A stretch of DNA of 64,000 nucleotides from an uncultured Clostridia bacterium (lineage in GTDB: Bacteria; Bacillota; Clostridia; UBA1381). Under the pieces are notes generated by a model, which was not told where the DNA came from, did not search any database, and saw only the letters and a program-made list of their open reading frames with translations. Location of the stretch: positions 62,001 to 126,000 of the forward strand of contig CAKSFT010000008.1 of assembly GCA_934454145.1 (NCBI GenBank), given 5' to 3'. This document shows positions 18,230-26,629 of the stretch, in pieces. The translations under genes were made by a program, and so were the position numbers. How positions within the stretch are numbered: position 1 is the first letter of the stretch; the number at the start of each line of letters is the position of its first letter.

Positions 18230-21200
18230 TTGAAGAAAAGGCTTGTTTCAATATTATTGTGCTGCACATTTGCGGTTTCTGCCGCGCCGATGTGCCGCAC
18301 AGAGGCAGAAGAAGACAATTCAAAACAGCTTATCTGGGTGTCGCCTTCGGGCAATGACATAAATCCGGGTACAAAAGAAAGACCTCTGAAAACTCCGCAG
18401 GCGGCGAAAAAGAGAGCGGGAGAATTGCTGAAAACATCTGAAAAAGGTGTTGAAGTGCTGTTCCGTGAAGGGGAATACAGATTTGCGGAGTCACTCAAAT
18501 TCACCGCCGCCGATTCGGGGAAAGACGATTCGCCGGTTGTCTATAAGGCATACAATGGTGAAAAGGTTGAATTTAAGGGTTCTGTGCAGATAGATTCCTC
18601 AAAGGGGCAGTATGTCACCGATGAAAAGGTGCTTTCGCGTCTGTATGATTCGGTGCGCACAAAGGTTGTATGCTTTGATTTGAAGAACTTTGGTTTTACT
18701 TCTTCAATGGTGCGTCAGCCTGCTGTGGAGGACGGTCCGCATGCTCTTAGAAACGGCGAGGTGAATGGGGTATACATAAACGGAGAAACACAGACTGTTG
18801 CCGAATGGCCAAACGGCGAGGGCATATACAGACGCTGGGAGGACGCGGTGAATGCCACGACAATAAAATATACAGACACACAGCCCGACCGCTGGACCAC
18901 GGCAAAAGATTTTTGGATTGGCGGATACCCGTCGTATGATTACTATTATATCAGACAGAGCGTGACCGGGCTTGACAGCGATGAAAAAACGATTTCCATA
19001 TATTCGTCGATTCCGATGCATCAGTTTACCAGCCACCAGTCAAGAAGATGGAAAGCCATAAACCTTCTTGAAGAAATTGATGTGCCGGGAGAGTATTATA
19101 TTGATACGGACAATCTGCTTTTGTATATTTATCCGACTTCATCGCTGAAAGACGCAAAAATGGAGATATCATGGCTGAGTGAACCGCTGATAAGTGTGCA
19201 AAATGCAAAAAACATCAGATTTGAAGGAATTGATTTTTCACAGACAAGGGGCAACGGGGTCACCATGGTCAACGTGGACAATGTGGATTTTGCGGACTGC
19301 CGTTTTGATGAGATTCTGAGTCATGCCATTTATGTATACGGCACAGCAAAAGCGCAGACCGACAAGGACTATTGGCAGGTGCAGGATATTGATGCTTCGT
19401 ATAACTGTGATGTCACAGGATGTATTTTTAACAATATCGGCGGCGGTGCAATTCACATGTCGGGCGGAAATGTCGACACACTGAAAAAATCCAATAATGT
19501 TATATCGGACAACATGATTTACCATGCCAACTATCTGGCAAAAAATCAGTGTGCGGTATTGCTTAAAGGCTGTGGAACAACGGTTGTGCACAACAATATA
19601 AGCAAGTGCCCGTTTATGGCGATACGCCATTATGGGAACGACCATACGATTTCTTACAACGAGATATACAATGTAGACCAGGAAAGTGATGACTGCGGAG
19701 CAATTTATGCCGGAAGAAATGTTTTGCAAAGAGGTACGGAGATTTCGTATAATTATCTGCATGACCTTTTTACAACCGAAAAACTGCCGTTTGGGTTTCA
19801 GAGTGCCATATACTGGGACGATGCACAGACAGGGCTCAGCGCACACCACAATATCATCAAAAATGCGCGCATTGACCTTGCCTCAAACGGTTCAAGCGAT
19901 TTTGATTTTTCGGAAAACATTTCTGTGAATATCGAGCAAGAGGCACAGAAATTTATAAACGGCGGATTCAGCGTAAACAATGACGCGGGGGACGCGGCAA
20001 CGAATTATAAATTCGGGAGCTTTATTCTTAATCCGGAGCTTTATTATTCGCGGTATAAAAACCTGAAGGAATTGCTTTCTTTTGACAGATGCGACGACCC
20101 AAAAATCGCAAAATTCAATATCATACAAAACAACCTGACGGTAAATGCCACTGCCATGGGTATAGGCTCAAACACTGAGAAGTACGGGACGATAAAAGGG
20201 AATCTGCGCGTTGAGCAATGCGATGATTTTGTCAATCCGCAGGGCGAAGACTACAGAATCAAGTCAGGCTCGAAAACCGCAAAAAGGGTTCACGGAATAC
20301 TGACAGATGAGTTTGACATTGAGCAGATTGGGCTGCAAAACAACATAGAACTAAACGAAAAGACGGCGCCTTTTTGTCAGATTTATCCGCAAAACGGCGC
20401 AGATGCCGTGCGGGGAACGAATCTTGAATTTAAGTGGGGGCGTGCCTTTGGCGCGACGAATTACAGGCTGGTTGTTGCAGAGGACGAAAACCTTCAGAAC
20501 AAGGTTTATGACGAAATTGTCCCTTATACTTTGCAGAAGGTTGAGGGGCTTGAAGGGAACAAGGTATATTATTGGAAGGTATACGCAATGAACCAATCAA
20601 GAGATTTGATGTCCTCCTGGGGAAGCTCAGGCTGTGTCTACTCGTTTAAAACAGCGTTGTATGACAGGATTGACACCAAAAGCCTTGACGCGGAACTGAA
20701 AAAAATCGGCGAAAAGGCGGCAGTCATTGATGAAGGGGAAAATGTCGGGCAATATCCGCCGGGGACACGTGATAAAATAAATTCTATGATGCAGAAGGCA
20801 CGGATTTTGAAAAAATCAAAGCTTGGCATATTGCGCCAGACAGCAATTGACGCTATGGCAAAGTCACTTTCCGGTTCTCTCAGCAAAATAGGAATGGTAA
20901 ACAAAGGATTCCTTGATATAACAGACTACATAAATGACAAAAATGACTGGAGAGGCCCCCTGGACATAAGCGGCGACGGCACAGTAAGTATCAGCGGAGT
21001 TGCGGAGAAAACCAAAGTCGGCGGCACAACAACTCTTTCACCGACTACAGGCTCGTGTCTTTACAGCTTTGATGCAAAGGTTGACACACAGGTGTATGCA
21101 ATTATCGGTTTTGCAAGGCACACCGATATGGTGCCGTATTCTGCGGCAAACACGGGTTATTCGATATGCATAAAAGATGACCTGGTGGAATTGCAGCTTT

Positions 21201-21928
21201 CTACAGGCACTTCGCACGATGTGGTTTATACGATAAACAAAAGCTTTGCAAATGACGGTAAGTATCATCATCTGGAATTTGGATTTGTCGACATAGATAT
21301 CGGTAACCTTGTGGCACTTTATGTGGACGGTGAGGCATGGATTGAATATCCGGACATATTCGGGACGAGTGTTAACAACATTTGCGAGCTGTCCATGTTT
21401 GTCACGGCAAGAGAAGGGGAAAAAATAAGCATTAGGCCTGCGATGCAGACATCAGATGAAAAAGAATTTGAAGATTTTATCAGAAGGAATCTTTACGGCG
21501 CTGTCAAGCTTGTCATGGAGAAGTTTGACACGACAGACGAGGTGGTTTTGTTTAAAGAAGGTTCCACAAAAATCTTTTCGCCCAAAGGTGTGTTTGATGT
21601 GTCTTATGCGCCAAACAAAACAATCGGCGGAAAGCTTATGATAGCCTTTGACAAGGTGGACGACATTTTTGGTGTGCAGACAAACGAAAAGGACGGCAAT
21701 TGCTATGTTGGCAATATCAGGGTGAATGACACTGCAATGCAGAACGGCTATGCCATGGTTTCGGCAGAGGAGGTTCTGAAAATTCTCGGAAGGGCAAGTG
21801 TACGTTCAACTGCGCACGAAATGCTTATCGCCGGAAATATCATATATATGAACAATGTCGATTGTCTGAACAAAGCACAGGAATTGATGAAGTTCCTGGA
21901 AAAATACAATACTGATTATTTGTTTTAA
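18230..21928 (+). CDS. Giant secreted beta-helix protein with Fn3-like, LamG-like and stalk-like domains
   Basis: A 1232-residue secreted protein, paralogous in its helix to the product of 5735-11230. TTG 18230 is preferred to GTG 18221 because AAGGAGG at 18215-18221 is then correctly spaced and the product starts with a clean signal peptide (MKKRLVSILLCCTFAVSAAP). The beta-helix (about residues 30-700) shares WPNG, AIRHYGNDH, DDCGAIYAGR and AIYWDD with the paralogue. Then come an Fn3-like domain (about 705-800), a helical spacer, a LamG/concanavalin-like domain (about 900-1050) and a C-terminal segment resembling the copper amine oxidase N-terminal/stalk fold. It lacks the N-terminal binding modules. 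A glycan-cleaving role is likely; the linkage is unknown. Confidence 0.8.
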   Translation: MKKRLVSILLCCTFAVSAAPMCRTEAEEDNSKQLIWVSPSGNDINPGTKERPLKTPQAAKKRAGELLKTSEKGVEVLFREGEYRFAESLKFTAADSGKDDSPVVYKAYNGEKVEFKGSVQIDSSKGQYVTDEKVLSRLYDSVRTKVVCFDLKNFGFTSSMVRQPAVEDGPHALRNGEVNGVYINGETQTVAEWPNGEGIYRRWEDAVNATTIKYTDTQPDRWTTAKDFWIGGYPSYDYYYIRQSVTGLDSDEKTISIYSSIPMHQFTSHQSRRWKAINLLEEIDVPGEYYIDTDNLLLYIYPTSSLKDAKMEISWLSEPLISVQNAKNIRFEGIDFSQTRGNGVTMVNVDNVDFADCRFDEILSHAIYVYGTAKAQTDKDYWQVQDIDASYNCDVTGCIFNNIGGGAIHMSGGNVDTLKKSNNVISDNMIYHANYLAKNQCAVLLKGCGTTVVHNNISKCPFMAIRHYGNDHTISYNEIYNVDQESDDCGAIYAGRNVLQRGTEISYNYLHDLFTTEKLPFGFQSAIYWDDAQTGLSAHHNIIKNARIDLASNGSSDFDFSENISVNIEQEAQKFINGGFSVNNDAGDAATNYKFGSFILNPELYYSRYKNLKELLSFDRCDDPKIAKFNIIQNNLTVNATAMGIGSNTEKYGTIKGNLRVEQCDDFVNPQGEDYRIKSGSKTAKRVHGILTDEFDIEQIGLQNNIELNEKTAPFCQIYPQNGADAVRGTNLEFKWGRAFGATNYRLVVAEDENLQNKVYDEIVPYTLQKVEGLEGNKVYYWKVYAMNQSRDLMSSWGSSGCVYSFKTALYDRIDTKSLDAELKKIGEKAAVIDEGENVGQYPPGTRDKINSMMQKARILKKSKLGILRQTAIDAMAKSLSGSLSKIGMVNKGFLDITDYINDKNDWRGPLDISGDGTVSISGVAEKTKVGGTTTLSPTTGSCLYSFDAKVDTQVYAIIGFARHTDMVPYSAANTGYSICIKDDLVELQLSTGTSHDVVYTINKSFANDGKYHHLEFGFVDIDIGNLVALYVDGEAWIEYPDIFGTSVNNICELSMFVTAREGEKISIRPAMQTSDEKEFEDFIRRNLYGAVKLVMEKFDTTDEVVLFKEGSTKIFSPKGVFDVSYAPNKTIGGKLMIAFDKVDDIFGVQTNEKDGNCYVGNIRVNDTAMQNGYAMVSAEEVLKILGRASVRSTAHEMLIAGNIIYMNNVDCLNKAQELMKFLEKYNTDYLF

Positions 21929-22121
21929 CATTAAGGGGACAAAAAAACTTCGGAACGCAAGAAAAGAAGAAAATACATATATTATAGTAAATATAATTGT
22001 TACGGTTTGGTTTTGTCACGGCAGAAAAATCAAAAATATGATTTTCCGTATGATTTTTCCTTGTCTTGCTGTCAACAAACTTCGTCACTTGGCGTATCCA
22101 TGTACGCCGGAAGATAACCCA

Positions 22122-22220
22122 AAGCCAAAGCTTTGGCTCAGTTTGTTAATTCCAAAGCTGTTTCCTGTCCCCTCAAAGAAAGTAAAGGCTGTTTAAAAAT
22201 CAATTGAATTTTTAAACGGC
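22122..22220. other. Inverted repeats in the 21.9-22.3 kb gap
   Basis: The gap between two beta-helix genes has no gene. It contains the perfect palindrome AGCCAAAGCTTTGGCT (22122-22137) and a 13-bp-stem hairpin GCTGTTTAAAAAT / ATTTTTAAACGGC (22188-22220) with one mismatch. The second could end transcription of the upstream gene but lacks a strong U tract. Confidence 0.4.
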
Positions 22221-22285
22221 CCCGGATATACAACAAAACGAGAAAGGGAAAATCGGAACAACACTTCTTCCGATTGTTGGAGAAT

Positions 22286-23623
22286 ATGGCAATTTATTTT
22301 GTAGATGTTATTAATGGAAATGACCGAAACGACGGTCTGAGCGAGGGCACGCCCGTTGCGGACTATAAGGCTATTAATGTGCACCCGGGGGACAGTGTTT
22401 TGTTTAAGAGAGGGAGTTTTATACGGGGCGGAATTGAGGCAGTGGAGGGCACAGCCGGAAACCCTGTCACATATGGCGCTTATGGTGAAGGAGAAATGCC
22501 AACGTTTTGCGGATCTCTCAATCTTTCGGACAGAAAGCTGTGGCATGAAGAAAGCGAAAATATATGGCTTTTGAAATCAGATGATGTGCCCGAGGTGGCA
22601 AACTTTATTTTTGACAAAGCAGAAAGCTTTGGCACCCTGCGATGGAGCAGGGAAGAACTGAGGGAACAGGGGGACTTTTTTGACACTGCTTTTGGGATAA
22701 CCTCCCAAACAAACGAGCCGCAAAAGGGACATAAAATCTTTCTTTATTCCAAAACAAACCCCGCTCTTTTTTACAAAGACATTGAGTGCGCTGTCTATGG
22801 GAAAAAATGGCTGGCGGACAACGGGCATAATCTTATATACAGGGACTTGCGCTTTATAAACAGCGGCGTGCACGCGCTTGCCGGAGAAGGTGAAACCGAA
22901 AACATGAAAGTCCTGGGGTGTCGTTTTGAGAACATAGGCGGCGCTGTGTGGGACAAAAAGCAGAAGATACGCTTTGGAAACGGTGTTGAAATGTGGAATG
23001 TCGGGGATAATGTTGAAGTGAGAGGGTGTTATTTTGAAAACATTTATGATTCGGCAGTGACACAGCAGGGGGACAAAAAATGTAAGCCTGCAAACGGATT
23101 TCTGATATGCGACAATGTATTTATAAAGTGCGGAATGGCGGCATATGAACAGCGTGACAAGATGCCGGTTTTTGCGGAATTTGAAGGCAATATATGTGTC
23201 GGCGCCGGAGAGGGATTTTCAAAACAGGGAGAGATAATGCCGAGATATTCCGAAATATGGCCGCAGCCGATGGGACATCATGTGTTTTTGTGGAGAATTA
23301 CGGACAAAACAGACGGCGGAAAGCTTGAGATTAAAAACAATGTGTTTTATAATGCATCATATGGCGCCGCAATATATTCCATTATATCGCAAGATGCCGA
23401 AAAACAGATTGACTTGGAGAAAAACACATATTATACCGAGAACAGAGATTTGTTAAACCGATGGGGCGGCGAGAATTACAAAACTTTTGAGGAATACAAG
23501 GGCTGTGAACAAGGATGTCGGTATGAAAAAATGGATATAACAAATATATTGACAAAATGGAACAAACAGCGTTTGTTATGTCAAAAAAAGGAAAGGGGAG
23601 TTCTTGATGCGAAAAGCATTTAA
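22286..23623 (+). CDS. Intracellular right-handed beta-helix protein
   Basis: A 445-residue protein that opens YFVDVINGNDRNDGLSEGT, the usual entry motif of right-handed parallel beta-helix carbohydrate-active proteins, followed by HPGDSVLFKRG and GTAGNPVTYGAYGEG. No signal peptide is present, so it probably acts on imported oligosaccharides in the cytoplasm. ATG 22286 follows TTGGAG. Its 3' end overlaps the rhamnose mutarotase gene by 17 bases, arguing for coupled translation and a shared pathway, possibly rhamnose-containing glycans such as rhamnogalacturonan. Enzymatic activity is not established. Confidence 0.75.
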   Translation: MAIYFVDVINGNDRNDGLSEGTPVADYKAINVHPGDSVLFKRGSFIRGGIEAVEGTAGNPVTYGAYGEGEMPTFCGSLNLSDRKLWHEESENIWLLKSDDVPEVANFIFDKAESFGTLRWSREELREQGDFFDTAFGITSQTNEPQKGHKIFLYSKTNPALFYKDIECAVYGKKWLADNGHNLIYRDLRFINSGVHALAGEGETENMKVLGCRFENIGGAVWDKKQKIRFGNGVEMWNVGDNVEVRGCYFENIYDSAVTQQGDKKCKPANGFLICDNVFIKCGMAAYEQRDKMPVFAEFEGNICVGAGEGFSKQGEIMPRYSEIWPQPMGHHVFLWRITDKTDGGKLEIKNNVFYNASYGAAIYSIISQDAEKQIDLEKNTYYTENRDLLNRWGGENYKTFEEYKGCEQGCRYEKMDITNILTKWNKQRLLCQKKERGVLDAKSI

Positions 23624-23918
23624 AATGAAGCTTTATGAAGGCAAAAAGGAAGAGTATAAAAAGCGCCATGATGCACTTTGGCAAGAGATGAAGGATATGA
23701 TACATAATTATGGCGGACGCAATTATTCGATATTTTTTGATGAAGAAACAAATACATTGTTTGAATATATTGAATTTGATGACGAAAACCTGTGGAACAA
23801 GCGTGCAGAGGCTGAAATATGTAAAAAATGGTGGGATTATATGGCGGATATCATGCAGACAAACGAAGATAACAGCCCGGTGTCATCAGAACTGGAATGT
23901 GTGTTTCACCTGAAATAA
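23607..23918 (+). CDS. rhaM: L-rhamnose mutarotase
   Basis: A 103-residue dimeric alpha/beta ferredoxin-like enzyme that interconverts the alpha and beta anomers of L-rhamnose in the cytoplasm. It closely follows the RhaM/YiiL pattern: MRKAFKMKL, EYKKRHDALWQEM with the conserved catalytic-region His, NYSIF, and the terminal WWDYMADIM...DNSPVSSELECVF block. The length is that of the family. It overlaps the upstream beta-helix gene. No other rhamnose genes (rhaA, rhaB, rhaD) are in the window, so this gene is the main clue to rhamnose use. Confidence 0.93.
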   Translation: MRKAFKMKLYEGKKEEYKKRHDALWQEMKDMIHNYGGRNYSIFFDEETNTLFEYIEFDDENLWNKRAEAEICKKWWDYMADIMQTNEDNSPVSSELECVFHLK

Positions 23919-23922
23919 ATTA

Positions 23923-23951
23923 TTGACATAATGCACAATATATGATATAAA
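23923..23951 (+). promoter_or_regulatory. Promoter of the AraC-type regulator
   Basis: TTGACA (23923-23928), 17-base spacer, TATAAA (23946-23951), about 30 bases before the start codon. Confidence 0.65.
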
Positions 23952-23981
23952 ATAAATATCAGACTCGGATAAGGTGATGTT

Positions 23982-24926
23982 ATGAAATGTTTTTCAATCA
24001 AAGATAATTGGATGAAATGTGATGATATAAGTATAAACTATATAGAGTACGGCTATGATGAAGCTGTGCACACCCATGATGCCATTGAAATCAGCTATAC
24101 GGTTTCCGGCAGCGGAGAGCATATTGTAAATGACAGTATAATCAGGGCCCAAAGAGGAACATTGATTATAATGGATTATAACTGTGTCCACAGCATAAAA
24201 CACTTTGAAAATATGAAATCTTATAACATCATGTTTAAAGAGCCTTTTCTGACCGGCGGTGACGCCGCGGAGAGAATCGGGCTGGGGAAACTCTTAAAAG
24301 AATACTATGATACAGACTATTCAAACGGCTTTATAAGTGTTCGGTTTCAGGACGAAAGAGATGCCGACAGGATTGAAAAACTGCTTTTTGACACCCTGGA
24401 AGAAGGGCTGGGGAAGAACACACGCTACAGAGAAATTATACGATGCAATCTTGATGCGATAATGAATCTTGCCATAAGAAAAATGGGAAAGGATTGTGCA
24501 ATTTCTGTAGATTTTTTTCTTGAAGAGGTGATAAAGTACATTGACAATCACAGCGGTGAACCTTTGATGCTTGACGAAACGGCGAAGAGATTTAACTATA
24601 AGCCGAGGTATCTCAGCAACAAACTGAAGGAATATTGCGGATTGAACTTTAAGCAGCTTTTGATAAACAAGCGTCTTAATAATGTTATGTATGGACTGAT
24701 AAAAACCGATGATTCTATTGATGATATTATCCGGAAATGCGGTTTTACAAACAAAACATATTTCTATGATATTTTTGAAAAAGCATATGGAATAAAACCT
24801 AAATTTGTCAGAGAATATAAAAATAATTTTATAAAATATCTGAGCATAAAAAGCAGATATAAAAATTTGCTGAGCCAGGCGAACAAAACAGATTCGGGGA
24901 AAGAAATAGAATTGGGCGATGATTAA
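23982..24926 (+). CDS. AraC family transcriptional regulator
   Basis: A 314-residue regulator with an N-terminal cupin-like sensing domain (HTHDAIEISYTVSGSGEHIVND, about residues 25-60) and a C-terminal AraC DNA-binding domain of two helix-turn-helix motifs (ETAKRFNYKPRYLSNKLK; DDIIRKCGFTNKTYFYDIFEKAYG). Such proteins generally activate nearby carbohydrate genes when a sugar binds. It lies just downstream of the beta-helix and rhamnose mutarotase genes with its own promoter, so those are plausible targets. The effector is unknown. Confidence 0.9.
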   Translation: MKCFSIKDNWMKCDDISINYIEYGYDEAVHTHDAIEISYTVSGSGEHIVNDSIIRAQRGTLIIMDYNCVHSIKHFENMKSYNIMFKEPFLTGGDAAERIGLGKLLKEYYDTDYSNGFISVRFQDERDADRIEKLLFDTLEEGLGKNTRYREIIRCNLDAIMNLAIRKMGKDCAISVDFFLEEVIKYIDNHSGEPLMLDETAKRFNYKPRYLSNKLKEYCGLNFKQLLINKRLNNVMYGLIKTDDSIDDIIRKCGFTNKTYFYDIFEKAYGIKPKFVREYKNNFIKYLSIKSRYKNLLSQANKTDSGKEIELGDD

Positions 24927-24989
24927 AAATATGGTGCTGCTGTCGGCAGATAATTGTTAAAAATACCCCGCTAAATGTTACAAAACGAA

Positions 24990-25029
24990 AAGACAGCGAA
25001 AGGCATATCAAAATGCTCCTCGCTGTCTT
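24990..25029 (+). terminator. Probable terminator hairpin after the AraC gene
   Basis: AAGACAGCG (24990-24998) pairs with CGCTGTCTT (25021-25029). A clean U tract is missing, so termination efficiency is uncertain. Confidence 0.5.
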
Positions 25030-25103
25030 ATGTTGGGGCAATCCCTCATTTTGTGTAAACCTCAAAATTGGCTCCAAAAATGCTTTTTTATGCGGTTTTG
25101 AGA

Positions 25104-25160
25104 TTAACCGAAGTATCTCTTTAAAAGTCCCTCAAAGCCTTTTCCGTGTCTTGCCTCATC
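25104..25160 (-). pseudogene. Duplicated 3' end of a rubrerythrin gene
   Basis: Read on the minus strand these 57 bases encode DEARHGKGFEGLLKRYFG and a stop, identical in protein to the end of the intact rubrerythrin gene (28263-28319). The four nucleotide differences are all synonymous. Homology stops abruptly at 25160. It is either the stump of a second rubrerythrin gene or one border of the element that follows. Confidence 0.85.
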
Positions 25161-25323
25161 TTGAAACCGCATTTTGAAAGTGCCCGTAGATACTGCGTTT
25201 CGGCAGTTTTTCTCACTGTGGATTTTATAATTTCCCACGGATTTCCTACGTGATTTTCATTTCCCACAAAGGTGTTATAAGTGCCTTATTTTACTGGCTT
25301 TGTGGCTAATATCTCATCGAAGT
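25161..25323. other. Possible attachment-region remnant of an integrative element
   Basis: This stretch carries TTTCCCACGGA and TTTCCCACA-type repeats and lies between the rubrerythrin fragment and the excisionase-like gene, where an integrase gene normally sits in Tn916/Tn1549-like elements. No integrase is present. The region also encodes a short continuation (LNFDEILATKPVK) in another frame of the excisionase-like gene, a possible frameshift. Confidence 0.35.
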
Positions 25324-25524
25324 TCAATCCGTCGTTTTTTCTAAGAATTCTATCAAAGCCTGTCTGGTTACTTTTCTACATCCTAATTTGGTTGATTGCA
25401 GCAAACCTTTATTAATCAAGGCGTAGACATAATTCTTATTAACTTTAAGTAGTCCTGCTACTTCCTTTATAGTATACACTAAATCTTCGTTTTTGTCAAT
25501 GATTCGAGTGCTTTCTTGCGTCAT
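25324..25524 (-). CDS. Excisionase-like helix-turn-helix protein
   Basis: A 66-residue winged-helix DNA-binding protein of the excisionase/MerR-like type (VYTIKEVAGLLKVNKNYVYALINKGLL followed by a basic wing KLGCRKVTRQAL). In Tn916-like elements such a protein assists integrase in excision. A GGAGG site precedes the ATG. Neighbouring small genes and the missing integrase point to a degraded integrative element. The end may be frameshifted, because 13 plausible extra residues lie in the adjacent frame. Confidence 0.75.
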   Translation of the reverse strand: MTQESTRIIDKNEDLVYTIKEVAGLLKVNKNYVYALINKGLLQSTKLGCRKVTRQALIEFLEKTTD

Positions 25525-25576
25525 TTATTTTTACCTCCTCATACTTTAATATGCCATAGTGAAAATAATGGCTAAA

Positions 25577-25900
25577 TTATTTCCTAAGTTTTTTCAATGC
25601 ACTGTTCTTTTGCACATATAAGCTATTCATATTTGTATCCAATAAAAAAGCTATCTCTAATAGCGTGATATCATTTAAAACATTTAAGATGATAATTATA
25701 CGCTCTATTTTCGATAGCTTTAGAAGTGCTTCAATTATTATGGAATTGTCAATTGTATAATACAAGATATGTATTGCTATTTTATCAAAAATTTTTCTGC
25801 TTTCTATGCTTAAATCCTTTTCCGTAAAGGATAGGTTCAGATTATTTTTGTGTTCGTTGTTCTGATACCAAGAAGTAATTGTATATAGTAAACTAAACAT
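25577..25900 (-). CDS. Small sigma-factor-like protein (region 4 type) of an integrative element
   Basis: A 107-residue, strongly AT-rich protein. Its C-terminal half (LSKIERIIIILNVLNDITLLEIAFLLDTNMNSLYVQKNSALKKLRK) has the pattern of sigma-70 region 4, a helix-turn-helix that contacts the -35 box. Comparable small sigma-like proteins are carried by Tn916-type conjugative elements. The low-complexity Ile/Leu-rich sequence makes the match approximate. It sits between the excisionase-like gene and another element-type HTH gene. Confidence 0.5.
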   Translation of the reverse strand: MFSLLYTITSWYQNNEHKNNLNLSFTEKDLSIESRKIFDKIAIHILYYTIDNSIIIEALLKLSKIERIIIILNVLNDITLLEIAFLLDTNMNSLYVQKNSALKKLRK

Positions 25901-26258
25901 ATTTTTTTACCTTCCGTTCATAGTATGTATCGTGTACCGTCCTGTGGACAAAATTCCTTCCCCGACGCTCATAGCTTGCGAGTCCATAGAAATTTCATCT
26001 CTCCGCCTTCACTGTGGCCGAGCTGCGTTTTACAGAAGTATCATTATACCTCCTGTTGCGTCATGGCGAAATACGGTTGCAACCCGTATATTATTACTCT
26101 TGGTTCTGCTTGCCGGGCAGACGGATAGCCGCTATCAACAGAAGAATGTATCGGTTCGGGCAATATTCTGTTTTCAAAGATCAGGAGATGTCTTCACCTA
26201 TAAGAACAACGGCTTTTTATATAATCTAATCGGTATTAGAAAAATTTTTCAAAAGTTC
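25901..26258. other. Non-coding remnant of the element's regulatory region
   Basis: No convincing gene. On the minus strand an AGGAGG site precedes a four-codon ORF (MILL) near 26045, and ATACGG / CCGTAT forms a hairpin around 26072-26092. This is compatible with a leader of a conjugative-element operon. Confidence 0.3.
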
Positions 26259-26284
26259 GAGCAGCCCTCTTTTGAGAGCTGCTC
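26259..26284 (-). terminator. Terminator hairpin downstream of the small HTH gene
   Basis: GAGCAGC and GCTGCTC pair around a CTC/GAG inner stem. It lies just after the stop of the minus-strand HTH gene, and the minus-strand continuation is T/A-rich. Confidence 0.65.
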
Positions 26285-26288
26285 TGCG

Positions 26289-26480
26289 TTAAATAGAAAA
26301 CTTACCGATGTTTAAAGCTATATGCATCAGAATATACTGTCTCAGATCCTCATCAAGCTTTCCGTCAATGACAGAATACCGGTTGATAAGCGGAGAATAC
26401 TGTTCCAGTATTATTTCAAGCGCATAATGTTCTCCGGCAACTGCTGCCGTCAGTATATTTCTAAATTCGATATTGGTCAT
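26289..26480 (-). CDS. Small helix-turn-helix protein of conjugative elements
   Basis: A 63-residue protein (MTNIEFRNILTAAVAGEHYALEIILEQY...) resembling the short HTH proteins carried with sigma-like factors on Tn916-type elements (PF12645-like). The end is KLDEDLRQYILMHIALNIGKFSI. It overlaps the preceding minus-strand fragment by four bases (ATGA), implying translational coupling in the original operon. Its exact role is not known to me. Confidence 0.6.
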   Translation of the reverse strand: MTNIEFRNILTAAVAGEHYALEIILEQYSPLINRYSVIDGKLDEDLRQYILMHIALNIGKFSI

Positions 26481-26626
26481 GACTGCTCACCGTCCTTATC
26501 AAGCTCATTCCTCAAAGCTTTCAATGCCTTATATCTCTGGTTACGGGTTCTAAAAGAGCCGTAATACTTACCGTGCCGGTTCGGGTTGTTGCCAGTCTGA
26601 CACCAAGAAATTTGGTATCGTACAGT
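26477..26626 (-). pseudogene. C-terminal fragment of an unrecognised element gene
   Basis: An open stretch of 49 codons without a start codon, encoding ...GNNPNRHGKYYGSFRTRNQ...NELDKDGEQS. Its stop overlaps the HTH start. The basic, well-formed sequence suggests a truncated gene. Just upstream, another frame reads YGKSLGATGHHENRLIALK, perhaps the other side of a frameshift or fusion. I do not recognise either. Confidence 0.45.
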
Positions 26627-26629
26627 TCA

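Noticed and set aside
24990..25029. Riboswitch in the AraC 3' region
   Set aside because: Only a simple stem is visible, so a terminator is the simpler reading.
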